DNA of 64,000 bases from Gigantopelta aegis (GCF_016097555.1 NC_054704.1:73146827-73210826); one strand, 5' to 3'; shown: positions 10,613-21,990, counted from the first letter of the stretch. Translations and numbers: made by a program. The notes: generated by a model not told the origin, from the letters alone.

Positions 10613-11029
10613 AACATCGCTGCTCCCACAAACACGAGTTGCGTGTGTTGCTCTTATATGTATATCCACTGGAACTTAAACTGGTAAAATTGATTCCCAT
10701 GAGAATTCTTTTGTCTGTTCAGGAGGCTCAGCGATCGGAACATTAGACTTGTAGGCCTACCATCGTTTTCTATCACATCACGTTTATAACGTTAGGCGCA
10801 AGAACCAGTCTATTTGAGCGACCGCGATCGCTCAATCTTCGGAATAGCCATCTGTTGTGGTGAATGTCAGAAGAATCGAACACAGCAGTAACTTATAGAT
10901 ATCGGTCGTTCTCTACTCCAGAGACTCTTTTGCAAGCTTATTAAAGTGGGGCTACGCAAATCAAAATGAGAAACCAATAACTTAAATGAATTGTGTTTTA
11001 TTGGTGTCACCGTTTAACAATAAATGTAT

Positions 11030-11460
11030 GGGCCATAACTCTGTGAAAAATGGGTAAACCGCCAAGAAAGTTAAATTTTATAAAAGTTATACACAAAATT
11101 TCAGCTCAATATCTTGAGGCATTGCAAAAAACAAAAACTCCGGGAATTTTTATTATTATTATTATATCCAAGCTCCAGGACCCCGTTCCCGGAAGCGATC
11201 TTAGCCCTAAGATCAACTTAAGTGTGCTTACGGTAATCTTAGGGCTAAGATCGCTTCGTGGAACGGGGCCTAGGGCCATAACTTTGTCAACAATGGGTAA
11301 ATAGCTATGAAAGTCAAACTTGATCTGTAACAGTACATGATAAAGGCATTGTGAAAAAAAACCCACCCGGAAAACTATATGTGGAACTGACAGACGGACA
11401 GACAAACAGATAGACAGACAGAAAGGCAAACAGACAGACAGACAGAAGGACGGCGATGAA
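11030..11460 (+). repeat. GGGCCATAACT interspersed repeat, two copies around an M1 MITE
   Basis: GGGCCATAACTCTGTGAAAA then ATTTCAGCTCAATATCTTGA, and again from 11270 GGGCCATAACTTTGTCAACA with a GACAGACAGACAG tail. The family recurs at 38800, 44337 and 45060-45380. It is non-coding. Most copies end in a (GACA)n run and some then read GATGAAACCTATAGTCCCCT. Confidence 0.75.
11179..11271. mobile_element. Palindromic MITE, family M1, third copy
   Basis: CCCCGTTCCCGGAAGCGATC / GATCGCTTCGTGGAACGGGG arms with a short loop. It sits between two copies of the GGGCCATAACT repeat. Confidence 0.85.
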
Positions 11461-11817
11461 ATTAATTCACTGGATGTTTTCCAGTTGATTGTTTTCTGTG
11501 AAAATCATAATATTTTATTGGAGAGTTTTGGGAACTGCCAAAAACGGGTCAATTTCTAATGGTAAATATTTGTTTATTTCATGAAAATTGCAGTAAAATT
11601 ATTAATATGAAAGAATTAGGTTTTTTAAAATAACCTTTTGTTTATCTACATGTCTGGACATATTTGCGTACTTCCGTAGCTTCCGTCCATTTGGAGTAGC
11701 TAAATATTTATATTTTTTTCATTTAAAAAATATTGTTGTCAACGTAGTAATTAAGAAATTAGTTGGCTTAGGTCTAAAAAAAACAATCGAGATATTTAAT
11801 TTTGCATTACCATACTT

Positions 11818-12030
11818 ATGTGTCTGTCCAACCAAGACCCGGTTACATTCCAGAAGAAATACCCTTTGAGCAAAGCTCTGGAAGAAATTAAGGATTGTGT
11901 AGCATCCAAATACATTATTTTCACATTTGTGTCTCAAGCTTTATCCATTGCTAATAAAGACATTGTATTTTCTTGGACACAAGGGCACATGGACCAGCAC
12001 CCCAATAATAGTTTGGAATTTGTGAAATGA
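11818..12030 (+). other. Possible LINE RNase H remnant (weak)
   Basis: A 70-codon frame contains DIVFSWTQGHMDQHPNNS, which resembles the WxPGHxGxxGN segment of RNase H domains found at the end of some LINEs. There is no reverse transcriptase upstream, and catalytic residues cannot be placed with confidence. It could equally be chance. The flanks 11460-11817 and 12031-12526 show nothing else. Confidence 0.25.
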
Positions 12031-12537
12031 AAATTATAAACAAGATGTTTAAAAAGAAATCTTTGGTGTTTTGGGGAGGGGGAGGCAGATCCCCTATTTA
12101 CCTCTTGGGTCCACCCTTAAACATGCACCATAGGTGTCGTGAACATGTATTTTAATTGGATGTCTGATGACCAGTAAATAATTAATGACAACAAAATACA
12201 TTGATCTTCCTGGGTCAGCCAGTCATATATAGTTTTTAATCACAAACTGTACAGTGTAGTTTTTCGACAGCCCTTACTTTGTATTGTTGAAACAGTTTTT
12301 GAAAATGGTCCTGTATTTAACATACAAATGAGTCATAGTTAGCATGAAAAATAAATTGTGTATCGTTTATATACTGAGATATTCAATGTCTGTAAACATA
12401 CTTATTTATCTTTGGTGTCATTTCTTATAGAACAGAACTGAAAAGTACTATTGCTAATATTACTGCACATATTAGGAATAAGTCCAGTAATAAAGGATAA
12501 CCTTGTCTTCAACATTATTTCAGTTCGTACGTTTTTC

Positions 12538-12905
12538 TTACGCTATGATTCAGTAGCAGCATTTACATTTCCTAAAATTAATGGTATTTCAAGTTTCTTA
12601 CGCTATGTTTCGGCAGTGACAACATTTGCATTTCTTAAAATTAATGGTATTTCAAGTTTCTTACGCTATGTTTCGGCAGTGACAACATTTGCATTTCTTA
12701 AAATTAATGGTATTTCAAGTTTCTTACGCTATGTTTCGGCAGTGACAGCATTTGCATTTGTTAAAATTAATGGTATTTCATGTTTCTTACGCTAAGATTT
12801 GGTGGCAGCATTTGCATTTCTTAAAATTAATGGTATTTCAAGTTCTTACGCTACGCTTCGGCAGAGACAGCATTTGAATTTCTTAAAGCTAATGATCTTT
12901 CGAGT
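12538..12905. repeat. Minisatellite, 60-63-bp unit, six copies, overlapping the TLR stop codon
   Basis: The unit is CTTACGCTATGTTTCGGCAG, then TTTGCATTTCTTAAAATTAATGG (shown in part). Copies begin at about 12541, 12601, 12664, 12727, 12790 and 12850, with spacings of 60, 63, 63, 63 and 60. The rightmost copy encodes, on the minus strand, the last residues and stop of the Toll-like receptor. Confidence 0.95.
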
Positions 12906-15900
12906 TTCTGTAAAAATAAAACTCGTCCCCTAGAATCTTCTGACCACGGAAGACACACAGTCTTGTCCCAAACCGATTTCAAAAATGGCGGCAGTCGATG
13001 TGGTGGTATGTTGTCTTTAAGAATCACTATTATTCGATGCGTAATGTTTTGGATTGCGTGGATTGACGCCATTCTCATTTCAAATTCACACCACTCAGAC
13101 TGTAAATAATTTTCCGTTACTATAAATATGGTCCTCCGACTTTGGTGAATGGAATCCGTAACATTCTGAGTAATGTAAAGTCCGCACTGAAAATCGCGTT
13201 CCCAAATACATAGGCAAAACGATTTTTCCTCTTCCAGCGGTTGTATAATATTATCATTTACCCACTGATAATCGTGTTGGCTGTAGGCAACGAAAGCGTC
13301 ATACGGATTCTGAGATTCGTCTTCATTCAACTCCTGAAATAACATCATTCTTCCCCTGACCTTAAGAAGAACATATTTAATGGTCCAGTGGTGACGGTAC
13401 AAGACGGCAGCTATCAGTATTATAGAGATGCACACAATGCAGACGCTAATAACAATGACAAAAATTTTGCGCCCCATGCAATTCAGTTTTACGTTTTGTA
13501 TTGACTGAAACACAAACTTGGTATTCGAATAAGTCCCATCTTGTAGGATGCAAGTGTAGTCTCCTTCGATATCTAGCGTAACATTTGTAGAAAATAGCCA
13601 CAGTATGAAGTCCAAGTTGTCACACATACACGAAAGGACGTTGCCACGTAAATGCAGCTTTAACACAGCTTTGCTGGCGGTGTGGTTATCGAGACTATTT
13701 CTCTCATCCTCTGATAACGTCTCTATTTTGTTGAAAGATAAATCAATTTCTTCCAGTTGAGAGAATTCACTAACATTGATGGGAATAGAGTCAAAGTCGT
13801 TCCGTGAAAGCAATAGGCGTTGTAGTTTAGTCTGATTGCGAAAAAACGTCGAATTAAACATCTTGCTGAAACCATTTCCAGCTAACGAAATGGTGGTGAT
13901 TTTTGTGAGTCTGAGAAGAAACTTGTATGAATCGTCGGCTTCAAGACCAATGGATAGACTTGAATTATCCAAGAATAGCGTCTCGAGGTTGGGAAACGGG
14001 TGCAGAATGACCTCATTCAAATGTCTACACGCAGAGTTTGAAACATCTAAATAAGTAACAGTATTTAATCCCTTGATTACCGAGTCACAAGAAAAGCAAT
14101 TTCCCGAATAGTCTACCTTTGCTAGGGGTGACCGGCCAACAAAACTAAAACTAACTGGTCTGCTTGGTCCCGTGTCAAACTGTCTGAAGTTGGCTTCAAC
14201 CAAACGAGGAGGAAGTTTAAATTTTATTTCACCCACTCTTGAGGTTGTTTGAGAATCATACAGAAACGATGTCTCTCTATTACACTGCCTTGGTTTGAAA
14301 GGATCTTCTGCAAACGATTTTCTTTGGTATGACATGTCAAGAGTCTGCAAATTACGCGCACTTGATAATCGCGATAATAAACTAAATGTTATATCAGTAT
14401 TGTTGAGAACATTTCCCTTCAGACTTAAATGCACGATAGAGTTCAGAATCGGTCCGCTAAAGACGTCCTCGGATACATTTAAAAGACTGTTAAAAGAAAG
14501 ATCGAGGCTTTTGAGGGCAATTTGTGACAGATAAGAAGCTGTCTTTGCAGTGATCTGGGTATAGTTTGCTGCTATCGTCTGCTTTGAAACGTACGGATTA
14601 ACTCTACTAAAGTTGATCTTTTCCATAAATCTCGTATGGCCTCTTACACAGAAAGAATTCAGTGATTCAAGAGCATTGTAGATCTTTAGATTCGTGTTGC
14701 CACTGAGATCCAACTCCTGTAGATAGAGCAGAGGTTTGAACGCGAGACTGTCGACAGACACCAGCTCGCAGTGAGATAAATCTAGAACAGTCAGGTGTGT
14801 ATTCTCCAAGTTGTGAAACGTATCGCCAAGGAGAGCGTTTGTTTGGCAGTTTGGGAATCCAAGTCTCAGACGAGAGAGGGCCTTCATTTTCTGAAAGCCT
14901 GGTCCGAAAAACAGTCTGGTCCAGCCATGCAGTGTGAGATTTTGTAGAGATACCAAAACCGACAAAGCTTTGTCGGGATATTCCGATTTGCTGTCTTTAC
15001 TTGGACAGTTGTCATGAAGACGCAAAGAGATTAAGCTATTTGCCTGTGATACGAACACATCGTCTGTAAAACTTCCGTCTGAACTTAACATGTTATTACT
15101 AATATCCAAGGTAAACAATATCGCTCCGAAAAAGGATTGTCTGTTTAAATATGAAATGTAATTGGTCGAGAGATTTAGATGCCCAACCAATGAGACGAAT
15201 ACACCACCTTCTATCTTTTCGATGTCGTTACAGCTTAGGTCAAGCCAATCCAAGTGAAGTCCACTAAAAGAACCGTTTTCAATGAGCTTTATTCGATTCC
15301 TCGACAGATTAATGTAGTTGAGATTAGTCAGATTAATGAACGAGTTTTTCGGCAGTATACTGATTTTGTTGTTACTCAAATCCAACACAGTTATGTTGAT
15401 TGGTATGTCTGTTGGTATACTAGCCAACCCTTCCCCACTTCGGTTATACACGTAACTGGTATAACCTTGACGGGTAGTTTTCCTCGAGATAACGTTGTTG
15501 GTAGTTTCCCCAGAGATATCGTTGTTGGTGTACGTTTGACGGGCAGTTTTTCCAGAGATATCGTTGTTGGTGTACGTTTGACGGGCAGTTTTCCCAGAAA
15601 TATCGTTGTTGGTGTACGTTTGACGGGCAGTTTTCCCAGACAGGTTATTGTTGGCATACCCTTGAGAGACAATTTTACTAGACAGATCGCTGCTGGTCCC
15701 TTGGCGAGTAGTTCTTTTAGGCAGGTAGCTGCTGATGTTCGCTTTATCTTCAAGTTTTCCAGCCAAGTGGTCGTTGGTGTACGCCTGGCGGGGAATTTCT
15801 TCAGATTGGCTGACTATTCTTCCAAACAAGCTGCTGGTGTACTTTTGATGAGTGGTCTTAAGTTTTTGGCTGGTGTTGGCCTCGCGATCAGTTTTTCTAA

Positions 15901-16119
15901 ACAAGACATTTTTGTTGTACGCCTGATGGGTAATTTTGTCAGAGAGGTCGTTGATAGTGTTCGCCTCGCGGGAAGTCAGGGTTTTGTCTGTGGGCGCGTT
16001 TGCTCGTTTCTAGAAGTGTTCTTCAAAGGAGGTCTTTTATTGACGTGTGCCATCTTTTGCAAAGGTTCTTCACACCATGACATTGTCATAAGCATAAGTA
16101 GGACAGCAGTAATGAACAT
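12851..16119 (-). CDS. Toll-like receptor, signal peptide in another frame
   Basis: A single-pass innate immune receptor that should signal through its cytoplasmic TIR domain to MyD88-type adaptors. The long frame 16009-12851 has about 1050 codons. It holds 14-residue repeats (to about codon 150 counting from 15904), leucine-rich repeats (LDLSNNKISILP, LDLSCNDIEKIE, LHLRGNVL), an LRR C-cap (CMCDNLDFILW...C...C), a membrane segment (IFVIVISVCIVCISIILIAA, about 814-836) and a TIR domain (YDAFVAYSQHDY to PW, about 866-1000). The first Met of that frame is inside the LRRs, so it needs an upstream start. A good signal peptide (MFITAVLLMLMTMSWCEE) starts at 16119 but in another frame, ending at 15976. 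The frames overlap at 15976-16009. Joining them needs a one-base shift, or a 35-nt GT-AG segment that is too short for a normal intron. The body is otherwise uninterrupted, as is common for mollusc TLRs. The BB-loop proline is replaced: RDFQCG instead of RDFxPG. Confidence 0.85.
15480..15980 (-). repeat. 42-bp coding tandem repeat at the TLR N-terminus
   Basis: Three near-identical units at about 15505-15640 encode GKTARQTYTNNDIS. Decayed units of 12-14 residues (RQGTSSDLSSKIV, REANTSQKLKTT, REANTINDLSDKIT and others) continue up to about 15975, roughly a dozen in all. They sit between the signal peptide and the first LRR, where TLRs usually have a cysteine cap and no repeats. The complementary strand is also open for 294 codons only because of this repeat. 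Confidence 0.9.
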
Positions 16120-16344
16120 TTTGATTGAAAGTCTCTGAAAAAGATAATGAATTAAACGTGCACACTTTCTTCTGCATTAAAGAAACGAACAAGAAACTTT
16201 AATTATACTCGTATTATTATTATTTTTTAATCCAATCAATCAATAATCAAACATGTGACAATTGTGAAGCATTGATTAGAATTGGAGAGAGAGAATGAAA
16301 ATTGCAGCCAATTTTGATGCATATTCTGTACAGAAAGTAAAAGG

Positions 16345-16580
16345 TTTGTCTTGTTTTGTGACACCACTAGAGCACACTGATTTGTTAATCATCGGCTATT
16401 GAATGTCAAACATTTGGTAATTTTGACATATAGTCTCAGAAAGGAAACCCGCTACATGTTTCCATTAGTATCAAGGGATATGTTATATGCACCACCCCAC
16501 ACGATAGCACATACCACGGCCACTGGCTGGATCAAGAAATAGCCCAATGGGCCCACCGATGGGGATCTATCTTAGATTGC
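16345..16580 (-). repeat. SINE family A (tail 2), degenerate
   Basis: AAGGTTTGTCTTGTTTTGTG to CCCACCGATGGGGATCTATC. The tRNA head is lost. 16581-16740 shows nothing recognisable. Confidence 0.75.
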
Positions 16581-16739
16581 CAGCGCCCCGTACTAATCGT
16601 TATGATCGTACCAGGGGCGTAGTGTGGTCTAAATCTGGGATGGGGTTCGAATATGATCCTAGCTAATCTGTTTGTATACATGTATATACATTTTCCCTGG
16701 ACACTTATATGAATAACCTCATACCGCACTGTAAATTAA

Positions 16740-16990
16740 TTAATGTTTTAGCCTCGTCCGGGGGGGGGGGGGGGGGGGTCCCTTTTATACCCCTACCTTG
16801 CCTACTCCCATGCACTGTAAATTAATTAATTTCGCCTCATCGATGGGGGTTCCGAACACACTTATGCCCCCCCCCCCCCCCCCCCCCGCCTACTGCCATG
16901 CTTTGTAAATTAATTAATGTTTTAGCCTAATCGGTGGGGGTTCCGAACCCACGTATGCCCCACCTTTCATGCCCAACCCCCGCCTACTAT
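16740..16990. repeat. Three degenerate units with poly-G/poly-C
   Basis: GTAAATTAATTAATG, then TTAGCCT(C/A)ATCGGTGGGGGTTC and a CCCC-rich stretch, occurs three times (about 16730, 16815, 16905), a tandem repeat of about 85-90 bp with long G and C homopolymers. Confidence 0.7.
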
Positions 16991-17039
16991 GACTGTACGA
17001 AGTGGTGTAATGTTAGAACATCAACGTCAGTAATGTTTT

Positions 17040-17480
17040 GTAATATAAATATGTAGTATTGATGTATGAATATCTATATATTCTATACATGTTTGTCGGG
17101 TTTGACTATTACATATAATGTATATATTTTGACGCACTGGCGCAGGGAATAATTAAATCCTTTCTAGCCTCTCAAATTGTCTCATGTCGTTGCTGGGATT
17201 CGAACCTGTGGCACCGAATCGCCCACACCTTGCAGGTTTTCCATTTAACACACCATATGATTGGAGCCTACAAGTTACGCGGTCGATTCCGCGTATGTGC
17301 ATTAAACAGTGGGCATACCTGGCACTGGTTAGTATGTATTGATGTATAAATATCTATATAATATGGTATGTATGTCTATATGACTATTACATACATTGAT
17401 ACTTACGCACTAGCGCAATGTATAATTAAATGTATGTATGCACGTATGTATGTATGTATGTATGTATGTAAGGGTGCATG
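17040..17480 (-). repeat. Third tRNA-derived SINE family (C) and (ATGT)n
   Basis: Read on minus, GCCACAGGTTCGAATCCCAG (17218-17180 region) is a B-box. Upstream sequence resembles an A-box. The element continues to ACATTATATGTAATAG. A sister copy lies at 23585-23800. Right of it, at 17280-17480, is a second related fragment ending in an (ATGT)n run at 17436-17470. Confidence 0.65.
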
Positions 17481-18227
17481 CATACATGCATTTAATACAT
17501 TACATTACACAGAGGGTGATTTATTAAGAAAAAGATATATACTCGCGAAAAAAAGTTCCTATGCACCAAATAATTGCATATAGAATATAATTTACTTGAA
17601 ATGAAATGAAAGTGTAACCACTCCCGTCGATATTCCTGCGGTGTCCTGTCAATTGCATGAACTATTCATGCTTTGTGACCACAAGTTGCATTACTAGCAT
17701 TCTTTGTCACGTGCTCCTGTTTGACGTCATTTTTCTTTTTTCTTTAAAACTATTGGACTGCTTAAAACAAACGCTATTGTATCAGAACACTATGCAATGG
17801 ATTTAGGGGTACTAGGGATCTTCCATCAGGGAGTTGACAGGTGACACACTCAGAAGAATTTTTTTGGAATGTTGGTTTATCTGATAGTCGTCAGTGGAAG
17901 ATGCCACGCCTCCCAGAAAACTGGACTCCTTCGAACGATGGGCTATGATTGAGGTTAGAATGGCACAAACGCTGTTGCTTAGTTATTTATGTATTCATTT
18001 TTATGTTCATCCTAGAAACACTATGATGCAATAGGAACTGCGGAGATATATTCTCGACAGTTTTAGGGGTACTAGGGATCTTATTCATGTTTAGGGAGTT
18101 GACAGGTGACACCACGTCAGCATGGTGCATAATCATAAGCGTACGAGACAGTGGGGCAACTGCCCCAACCCCCTTCCCTCCCCCCCCCCCCCCCACCCCC
18201 CACCCCCAATGCTGGACCAAAACCTCA
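17481..18227. other. Spacer with a short direct duplication
   Basis: TTTAGGGGTACTAGGGATCT followed shortly by GGGAGTTGACAGGTGACAC occurs at about 17802-17850 and again at about 18062-18110. Apart from this and a C-run at 18180-18200, nothing is recognisable. Confidence 0.6.
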
Positions 18228-18530
18228 AATTCGGGCAAAACTGATAGAGATATTCGGAATTTCTAGCAAAATGTGCTAACCTGAGACCTTTTTACCGTGC
18301 ACTTCCATCATTCTACCCTCAAAATTAGTTGTAGTCCATGTAAAACTGCGTAGTGATTCGGTTGCAACCATATACGGTATAATTGTAATGTTAATATGAA
18401 TAAATAATGTTATCCGGATTCGGGCATTTTCGTTGAATTTAGACAAAAGCCAGCCTGCCCCCCCCCCCCCCCCCCCCCCCCCCCACACACTCCTACACAA
18501 ATGAGAACCCGTGCGCCTATGTGCATACTA
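18228..18530 (+). repeat. GATTCG-type interspersed repeat (family R3)
   Basis: Shared blocks are AATTAGTTGTAGTCCATGTA, TGATTCGGTTGCAACCATAT, ATGTTAATATGAATAAA and a proline-codon C-run of about 27. The same series of blocks appears at 20970-21120 and 21470-21720, 24430-24690 and 28985-29200. It has no coding capacity. It may be a non-autonomous DNA element, but its ends are not clear. Confidence 0.65.
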
Positions 18531-18947
18531 TAAAACAATATGCTGTGCCATTTAGAAGCTACTAAAATCTGCTGTGCGTACTGAAAATATGGACGATTCT
18601 CGCACCATTTTCTTCTACCATAACCCGTAGAGAATGAGTCCTATATTAAGTCGTCTATCGGGTTGCAGTCGTGAGGTAAGAAAGAAAATTCTGAATGTTG
18701 GGGGAAAATAAACCATTGGAGAAGTAAAGAAGTAGGCTTTGTCTTTGTCCTAGAAAAAGAGACTACAAACTGTGATAGAACAAAATGGCCAGCAGCTTAT
18801 TGACCCCACACATAATATACAACAGGTATGATCAGCAGCTTAGCATTTTCAGGACATTACTTTTTTTTTCTTTTTCTATTTTACACCATTTTAAACGTAA
18901 GCTATTTTTTTACAGTCATGAAAAAAAGAGAGAAAAAAGTTAACAGT

Positions 18948-19233
18948 TTGCTTTGTTTAACGACACCACTAGAGCACATGTATGTCAAACATTTGGTAAT
19001 TGTGACATGGAGTCTTAGAGGGGAAACCCGCTACATTTTTCCATTAGTAGCAAGGGGTATTTTGTGTGCTCCGTCCCACAAACAGGATAGCACATGCCAC
19101 GGCCTTTGATATATATCAGTCGTGGTGCACTGGCTGGAACGAGAAATAGGCTAACCAAATGGGCCCACCGACGGGGATCGATCCCAAACCGACCGCGCAC
19201 CAAGCGAGTGCTTTACCACTGGGCTACAAACCG
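18948..19233 (-). repeat. SINE family A (tail 2)
   Basis: CAGTTTGCTTTGTTTAACGA at the left, head complement TTTACCACTGGGCTACAAAC at the right. Confidence 0.85.
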
Positions 19234-19499
19234 GCCTTAAAAAATGAGAAAAAAGTAAGCTATATACCAAATGTGTTCGACCCATCCATTTTGCCATTTC
19301 ACTGAAGTCCCGAAAAAAATTGGCAACTCTTTTCTTGGCTTGCGTTACATTAATTAATTTAATTTAATTGGTTAACATACACTCCCCCGCTCCACTGCCT
19401 CTTTTTCAAAATTATTCCTTAATTTAAATATCCTTCTGGGTGCGGGGTGGACTGGATTTATTTATATATACCAGTTTGGTATAATAATATACATTTATA

Positions 19500-19975
19500 T
19501 ATACCAACCTGGGGGGGGGGGGGGGGGGGATGATTTAGCTCAGTCGCCTGAGGTCGAACCACCTCAGTGGATCCATTCAATTGATTGTTGTTGTTTTTCT
19601 CATTCCAACCAGTGCATTACAACTGGTCAAAGGCCGTGGTATGTACTTTCCTATCTGTGGGAAAGTGCATATAAAAGATTCCTTGCTGTATTAGAAAAAA
19701 TGTAGCGGGTTTCCTCTGATAATTACGAGTCAGAATAGACGATGATTAATTAATTAAACCAGTGGTGCAGGGCCGTAGCTAGCGGGAGGGTGTGTGGGGG
19801 GGGGGGGGGGAGGGGGCTGAAAAAAATCCGAAAACAATTATAGAAACTTAAAGAAAATTATCTTCTTAACCGTTTAGGGAGTTTTAGACTATTAACTACT
19901 CAGTTGCCCCCCTCCCCACTTTCCTTAAAATCCTAGCTACGGCCCTGTAGTGTCGTTAAACAAAATAAACTTTAT
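19500..19975 (+). repeat. SINE with a different head, split by a MITE
   Basis: After a G-run at 19511-19529, GATTTAGCTCAGTCGCCTGA, GTCGAACCACCTCAGTGG is a tRNA-like head unlike families A, B and C. The core and tail 2 follow. The tail is cut at about 19767 and resumes at 19948 (TAGTGTCGTTAAACAAAATA). Confidence 0.75.
19768..19947. mobile_element. Small hAT-like MITE inside a SINE
   Basis: Terminal inverted repeats CAGGGCCGTAGCTAG and CTAGCTACGGCCCTG enclose about 150 bp with G- and C-runs. The CAGGG end is typical of hAT-type non-autonomous elements. A clear 8-bp target duplication is not visible. Confidence 0.75.
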
Positions 19976-20437
19976 ATACCAAACCGAAACTTTTCATCAA
20001 TTATACGACATAACAGAGTGGTTTTGTACATAATAGCCATGTTTTGTGTTGCGTACTTTAGTCCGTATTCTGTTTTTTTGTGGGTTTTTTTTTTTTTTAA
20101 TGAATCACCTGATATACTAGTACGGTTATCTTATTACATTAATACATGTACAGTATTGCTACAATTATAGCCGTAATCAATAATTTTACAAACATTAAAA
20201 GAAATTAAGTGTTGATGAATCGTAAACTACCTGATTGCTATCCGACAGTCTCTCTGTAGATGATGAACTAACACGTCAGTATGCCCACTAGTTAGGTCAT
20301 TTTGCCGTCTTTGTAAAGGGAAAAAAAACAATCACGGGTCACTGAATACAAACATCCCAGTATGAACTCGCCGTGGTGAAACATTATAGACATTACTCAG
20401 TAATGTAAAACTAGTATAATAAAAGCCAGGCCTAATA

Positions 20438-20804
20438 TTAAAGGGACATACACGTGAAATTTAACACTAAGTTTAGTTAATCTACAAACCTGTAACACAT
20501 TTGGATAAAGTTACAATTGACTGAAACATGAGTCTGTGACTTTGAAATGGTGAAATACCCTCTAAAATAGACTATAACTCGACTCCATAACTGTTACTTC
20601 TCAGAGGCACGTGCGTTTTTAAAAATATGAGAAATGCATTTTGTGATATTAAAAACACCAGGATAAACAAAAACACTTCGAATGTACGGAAATTGATAAT
20701 CTCAACAATAAAATCTAAGTAAAGTATGATTTAAGTTATCAAAAAACGGTTATAATAGTCAAAAATATGCGTTAGTGTTTAAAAACTAGGGTATGTCCCT
20801 TTAA
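20438..20804. mobile_element. TTAA-flanked MITE
   Basis: TTAA then AGGGACATA at the left, and TATGTCCCT then TTAA at the right. A TTAA target duplication is the signature of piggyBac-type transposition. There is no open frame inside, so it is non-autonomous. The flanks 19976-20437 and 20805-20920 show nothing else. Confidence 0.75.
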
Positions 20805-20924
20805 GTTTTAAACCCATCAGTATCACACATAAATGTGTTAATTCTCTTCTTCAAAACATATGTATGAGCAACTATTCCATATTCAACCGATTTTTTGTAC
20901 AATATATATATATATTATTATTAT

Positions 20925-20962
<38 letters not shown>

Positions 20963-20972
20963 GGGGGGGGGG
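20925..20972. repeat. poly-T / poly-G run
   Basis: About 32 T followed by 11 G. It borders a family R3 copy. Confidence 0.95.
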
Positions 20973-21720
20973 GCTGGTTTTTACTCGAATTAAACAAAAA
21001 TGCTCGAATCTTGAAAATAACATTTATTCAGCTATATAGGGTTGAAAAACGAATCACTATGCATTTTTACATGGATTACAACTAGTCTTGTGGGTAAAAT
21101 GATGGAAATACATGGTAAAAAGGGGGTCGAGGCGTAGCCCAGTGGTACAGCGCTCGCTTGATGCGCGGTCGGTTTGGGATCGGTCCTCGTCAGTGGGCCC
21201 ATTAGGCTATTCCTCGCTCCAGCCAGTGCACCACGACTGGTACATCAAAGGCCGTGGTATGTGCTATCCTGTCTATGGGATGGTGCATATAAAAGATACC
21301 TTGCTGCTGGTCGAAAAGAGTAGCCCATAAAGTGGCGACAGCGGGTTTCCTTCTTCAATATCTGTGTGGTCCTTAACCATATGTCTCACGCCATATAACC
21401 GTAAATAAAATGTGTTGAGTGCGTCGTTAAATAAAACATTTCTTTCTTTCTTTCTTTGGTAAAAAGGTCTCCGGTTAGCACATTTCCCCCGAATATCTCT
21501 ATCATTTTTGCCCGAATTTGACGGTTTGTTCCAGTTTGCACAACCACCACCACCACCCTACCTCGTTTCGTACACTTATGGTGCGTAGTGATTCGTTTGT
21601 AACCCTATATAGCTGTTTGGTAATAAGGCTAATATGAATAAACTTTGTTATCCAGATTCAGGCATTGTCGTTTAATTCTGTCAAAAAATGAGCCTGCTTC
21701 CCTACTAAAATGGGAGCCGA
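20973..21720. repeat. R3 repeats, one split by a young SINE
   Basis: A minus-oriented copy (20973-21112 and 21467-21545) is interrupted by the SINE below. A second copy in plus orientation follows at about 21575-21715 (GTAGTGATTCGTTTGTAACC). The two form a loose inverted pair. Confidence 0.65.
21124..21456 (+). repeat. SINE family A (tail 1) with an 11-bp TSD
   Basis: TGGTAAAAAGG lies at 21113-21123 and 21457-21467. Complete head (GGCGTAGCCCAGTGGTACAG), core, tail and (CTTT)n end. One of the best-kept family A copies here. Confidence 0.9.
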
Positions 21721-21757
21721 AACGCCTATGAACATGTTGTATTTCCATGGCACCCCC

Positions 21758-21759
<2 letters not shown>

Positions 21760-21806
<47 letters not shown>

Positions 21807-21990
21807 CAAATGAAGTTCGAGGGAAGAGTGCCCAGCACCCCCACCACACACACACACTTCAAATGAAGTTCGAGGGAAGAGTGCCCAGCACACCCCCCCC
21901 CCCCCCCCACCACATACACACACACACACTTCAAATGAAGTCAGAGGGAAGAGTGCCCAGCACCCCCACACACACACAGACCTGCGCTTC
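21760..21990. repeat. Composite tandem repeat: (CA)n plus TTCAAATGAAGT unit
   Basis: Three units of CACTTCAAATGAAGTTCGAG, GGAAGAGTGCCCAGCAC and a CA/C-rich spacer, separated by CA runs of changing length. The TTCAAATGAA core is itself palindromic. Confidence 0.85.

Noticed and set aside
15976-16060. A 35-nt GT-AG intron joining the TLR signal peptide to the body
   Set aside because: The phases would fit, but 35 nt is below the length animal spliceosomes normally use. I keep it only as a remote option.
15254-16138. 294-codon plus-strand frame opposite the TLR start
   Set aside because: It is antisense to the TLR and stays open only because the 42-bp repeat has no stop on the opposite strand. 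The receptor strand has LRRs, a membrane helix and TIR in the same reading.
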